From Zhouia amylolytica (GTDB lineage Bacteria > Bacteroidota > Bacteroidia > Flavobacteriales > Flavobacteriaceae), in contig NZ_FPAG01000003.1 of NCBI RefSeq assembly GCF_900116365.1, positions 248,001-312,000 of the forward strand: 64,000 bases of DNA, written 5' to 3'. The translations under genes and the position numbers were made by a program. The notes under the pieces were generated by a model. That model worked only from the letters and a program-made list of their open reading frames with translations, was not told where the DNA came from and did no database searches. Positions 63,249 through 64,000 of the stretch are shown one piece after another. How positions within the stretch are numbered: position 1 is the stretch's first letter; the number at the start of each line of letters is the position of its first letter.

Positions 63249-63354
63249 GGAGTATTCGAATTTCTTCAAATGCTCCGCGCTACGAAGTAAGGAGTATTCG
63301 AATTTCTTCAAATGCTCCGCGCTACGAAGTAAGGAATATTCGAATTTTTTTCGA
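63228..63354. repeat. Three 42-bp tandem units covering the mnmD 3' end
   Basis: ATGCTCCGCGCTACGAAGTA begins at 63228, 63270 and 63312, so the period is 42. The first unit encodes MLRATK and the mnmD stop; units 2 and 3 copy it. The third has substitutions (AGTATTC to AATATTC and a changed end). Each unit keeps ATTCGAAT. Confidence 0.95.
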
Positions 63355-63492
63355 TGTTTTAAGAGGGGTTACTCTATTAGAAATAAATATTTAAAGAACC
63401 TACATAGAGTAGCTATATAAAACTGTTAAACCTTGTATAAATACCCGATTTTCTCAAAATAAATCTCGTAAATTGATAAAAAAGCTTTTTTA

Positions 63493-64000
63493 ATGCGAAT
63501 TTTGATAACAGGTGCCACAGGGCTTATTGGACAAGAAATAGTAAGAAAGTGCAGAGATAGAAAGATAGCAGTTAATTACCTTACAACAGATAAGTCTAAG
63601 ATTAAATCGGAAGAAAATTATAAAGGCTTCTACTGGAATACCAATGAGCTGGAAATCGATAAGAGTTGTTTCAATGAGGTTGAGGCTATAATTAATCTTG
63701 CAGGATCAAACATAGCAAAACGTTGGACTAAAAGCTATAAAGATGAAATCATTAGTAGCCGAATAAATAGTTTACGGACACTGAGGAAAGGTTTAGCTGA
63801 AAGTAATAAAACTGTTAAATCGATAGTGTCTTCTTCAGCAATTGGTATTTACCCGGATTCATATGTTAAATATTATCAAGAGGATGAAACTGAAATAGAT
63901 GATTCTTTTTTGGGAGTGGTAGTTGAAAAATGGGAAGACACAGCCAAAGAATTAGAATCTTTTACTGAGGATTTAGCAATTATACGAACTGGTTTGGTAT
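63493..64000 (+). CDS. TIGR01777 family NAD-dependent epimerase/dehydratase-like protein, truncated by the window edge
   Basis: 169 residues visible, no stop. The Rossmann start MRILITGATGLIGQEIV has the GxxGxxG pattern, followed by AIINLAGSNIAKRWTKSYKD and SIVSSSAIGIYPDS, all matching the TIGR01777 SDR proteins, whose full length is about 300. The family is related to SULA/YfcH cell-division inhibitors and its enzymatic role is unclear. The start at 63493 is well placed for the Rossmann strand. No promoter with TAnnTTTG was found in the gap after the 42-bp repeat. Confidence 0.88.
   Translation, partial: MRILITGATGLIGQEIVRKCRDRKIAVNYLTTDKSKIKSEENYKGFYWNTNELEIDKSCFNEVEAIINLAGSNIAKRWTKSYKDEIISSRINSLRTLRKGLAESNKTVKSIVSSSAIGIYPDSYVKYYQEDETEIDDSFLGVVVEKWEDTAKELESFTEDLAIIRTGLV

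Noticed and set aside
63179-63394. Open frame with a 14-residue repeat over the 42-bp units
   Set aside because: It lies in another frame of mnmD and of the tandem repeat, and has no support as a coding gene.

Overview
The window is AT-rich chromosomal DNA from a member of the Bacteroidota, most likely a marine-type Flavobacteriaceae. The evidence is the gene content: a type IX secretion plug protein, DUF3667, DUF4197, DUF4920 and DUF6702 proteins, eukaryote-like GSII next to GSIII, class II ribonucleotide reductase, MnmD and fused IcmF. Promoters repeatedly fit the Bacteroidota form TTG-N(17-23)-TAnnTTTG, and Shine-Dalgarno sequences are essentially absent. The species cannot be named from the sequence. 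No prophage, plasmid, insertion sequence, CRISPR array, rRNA operon or defence system was seen; this is mostly core genome.

Layout. 0-8 kb: TrkH tail, PLP aminotransferase, fatty acid desaturase, rsmG, pruA, then an overlapping operon plug - DUF3667 - apaG. 8-18 kb: the complete sodium-pumping NADH:quinone reductase operon nqrABCDEF, a VWA protein, and a small protein overlapping apbE, whose product flavinylates NqrB and NqrC. 18-24 kb: methyltransferase, map, M1 peptidase, DUF6702 and two tandem paralogues with carboxypeptidase-like regulatory domains. 24-26.3 kb: pepE, a 0.9-kb array of 179-bp units built from short palindromes, and tRNA-Gly(TCC). 26-34 kb: acetyltransferase, VanY-type peptidase, gpmI, tatA, PAP2 phosphatase, O-methyltransferase and kynU. 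34-38 kb: divergent GSII and GSIII genes. 38-51 kb: AIR synthetase-related gene, cobalamin-dependent nrdJ, an ABC ATPase with a small membrane partner, prfA, pyrF, a BtuF-like protein, a long convergent gap, DUF4197 and icmF. 51-64 kb: hydrolase, Lrp regulator, MFS carrier, the glnB-amt-porin nitrogen operon, crcB, ilvE, DUF4920-mnmD and a truncated TIGR01777 oxidoreductase.

How genes work together. The nqr operon plus apbE supplies a Na+-motive respiratory complex. GSII, GSIII, PII, Amt and an outer-membrane protein form a nitrogen-assimilation set split over two loci 22 kb apart. Both control regions carry two (T)AGGGG(G)T-type boxes exactly 52 bp apart, which I consider the most interesting signal here: a candidate operator for an unidentified nitrogen regulator. 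nrdJ, icmF and the BtuF-like protein form a loose cobalamin-related cluster.

Other signals worth checking are a 20-bp perfect palindrome before nrdJ, an orphan terminator and possible structured leader before the MFS gene, an 11-bp-period repeat in the 590-bp gap between convergent genes, and a 42-bp tandem repeat that copies the mnmD stop region. No clearly new multi-gene system was found; the novelty candidates are regulatory and structural.
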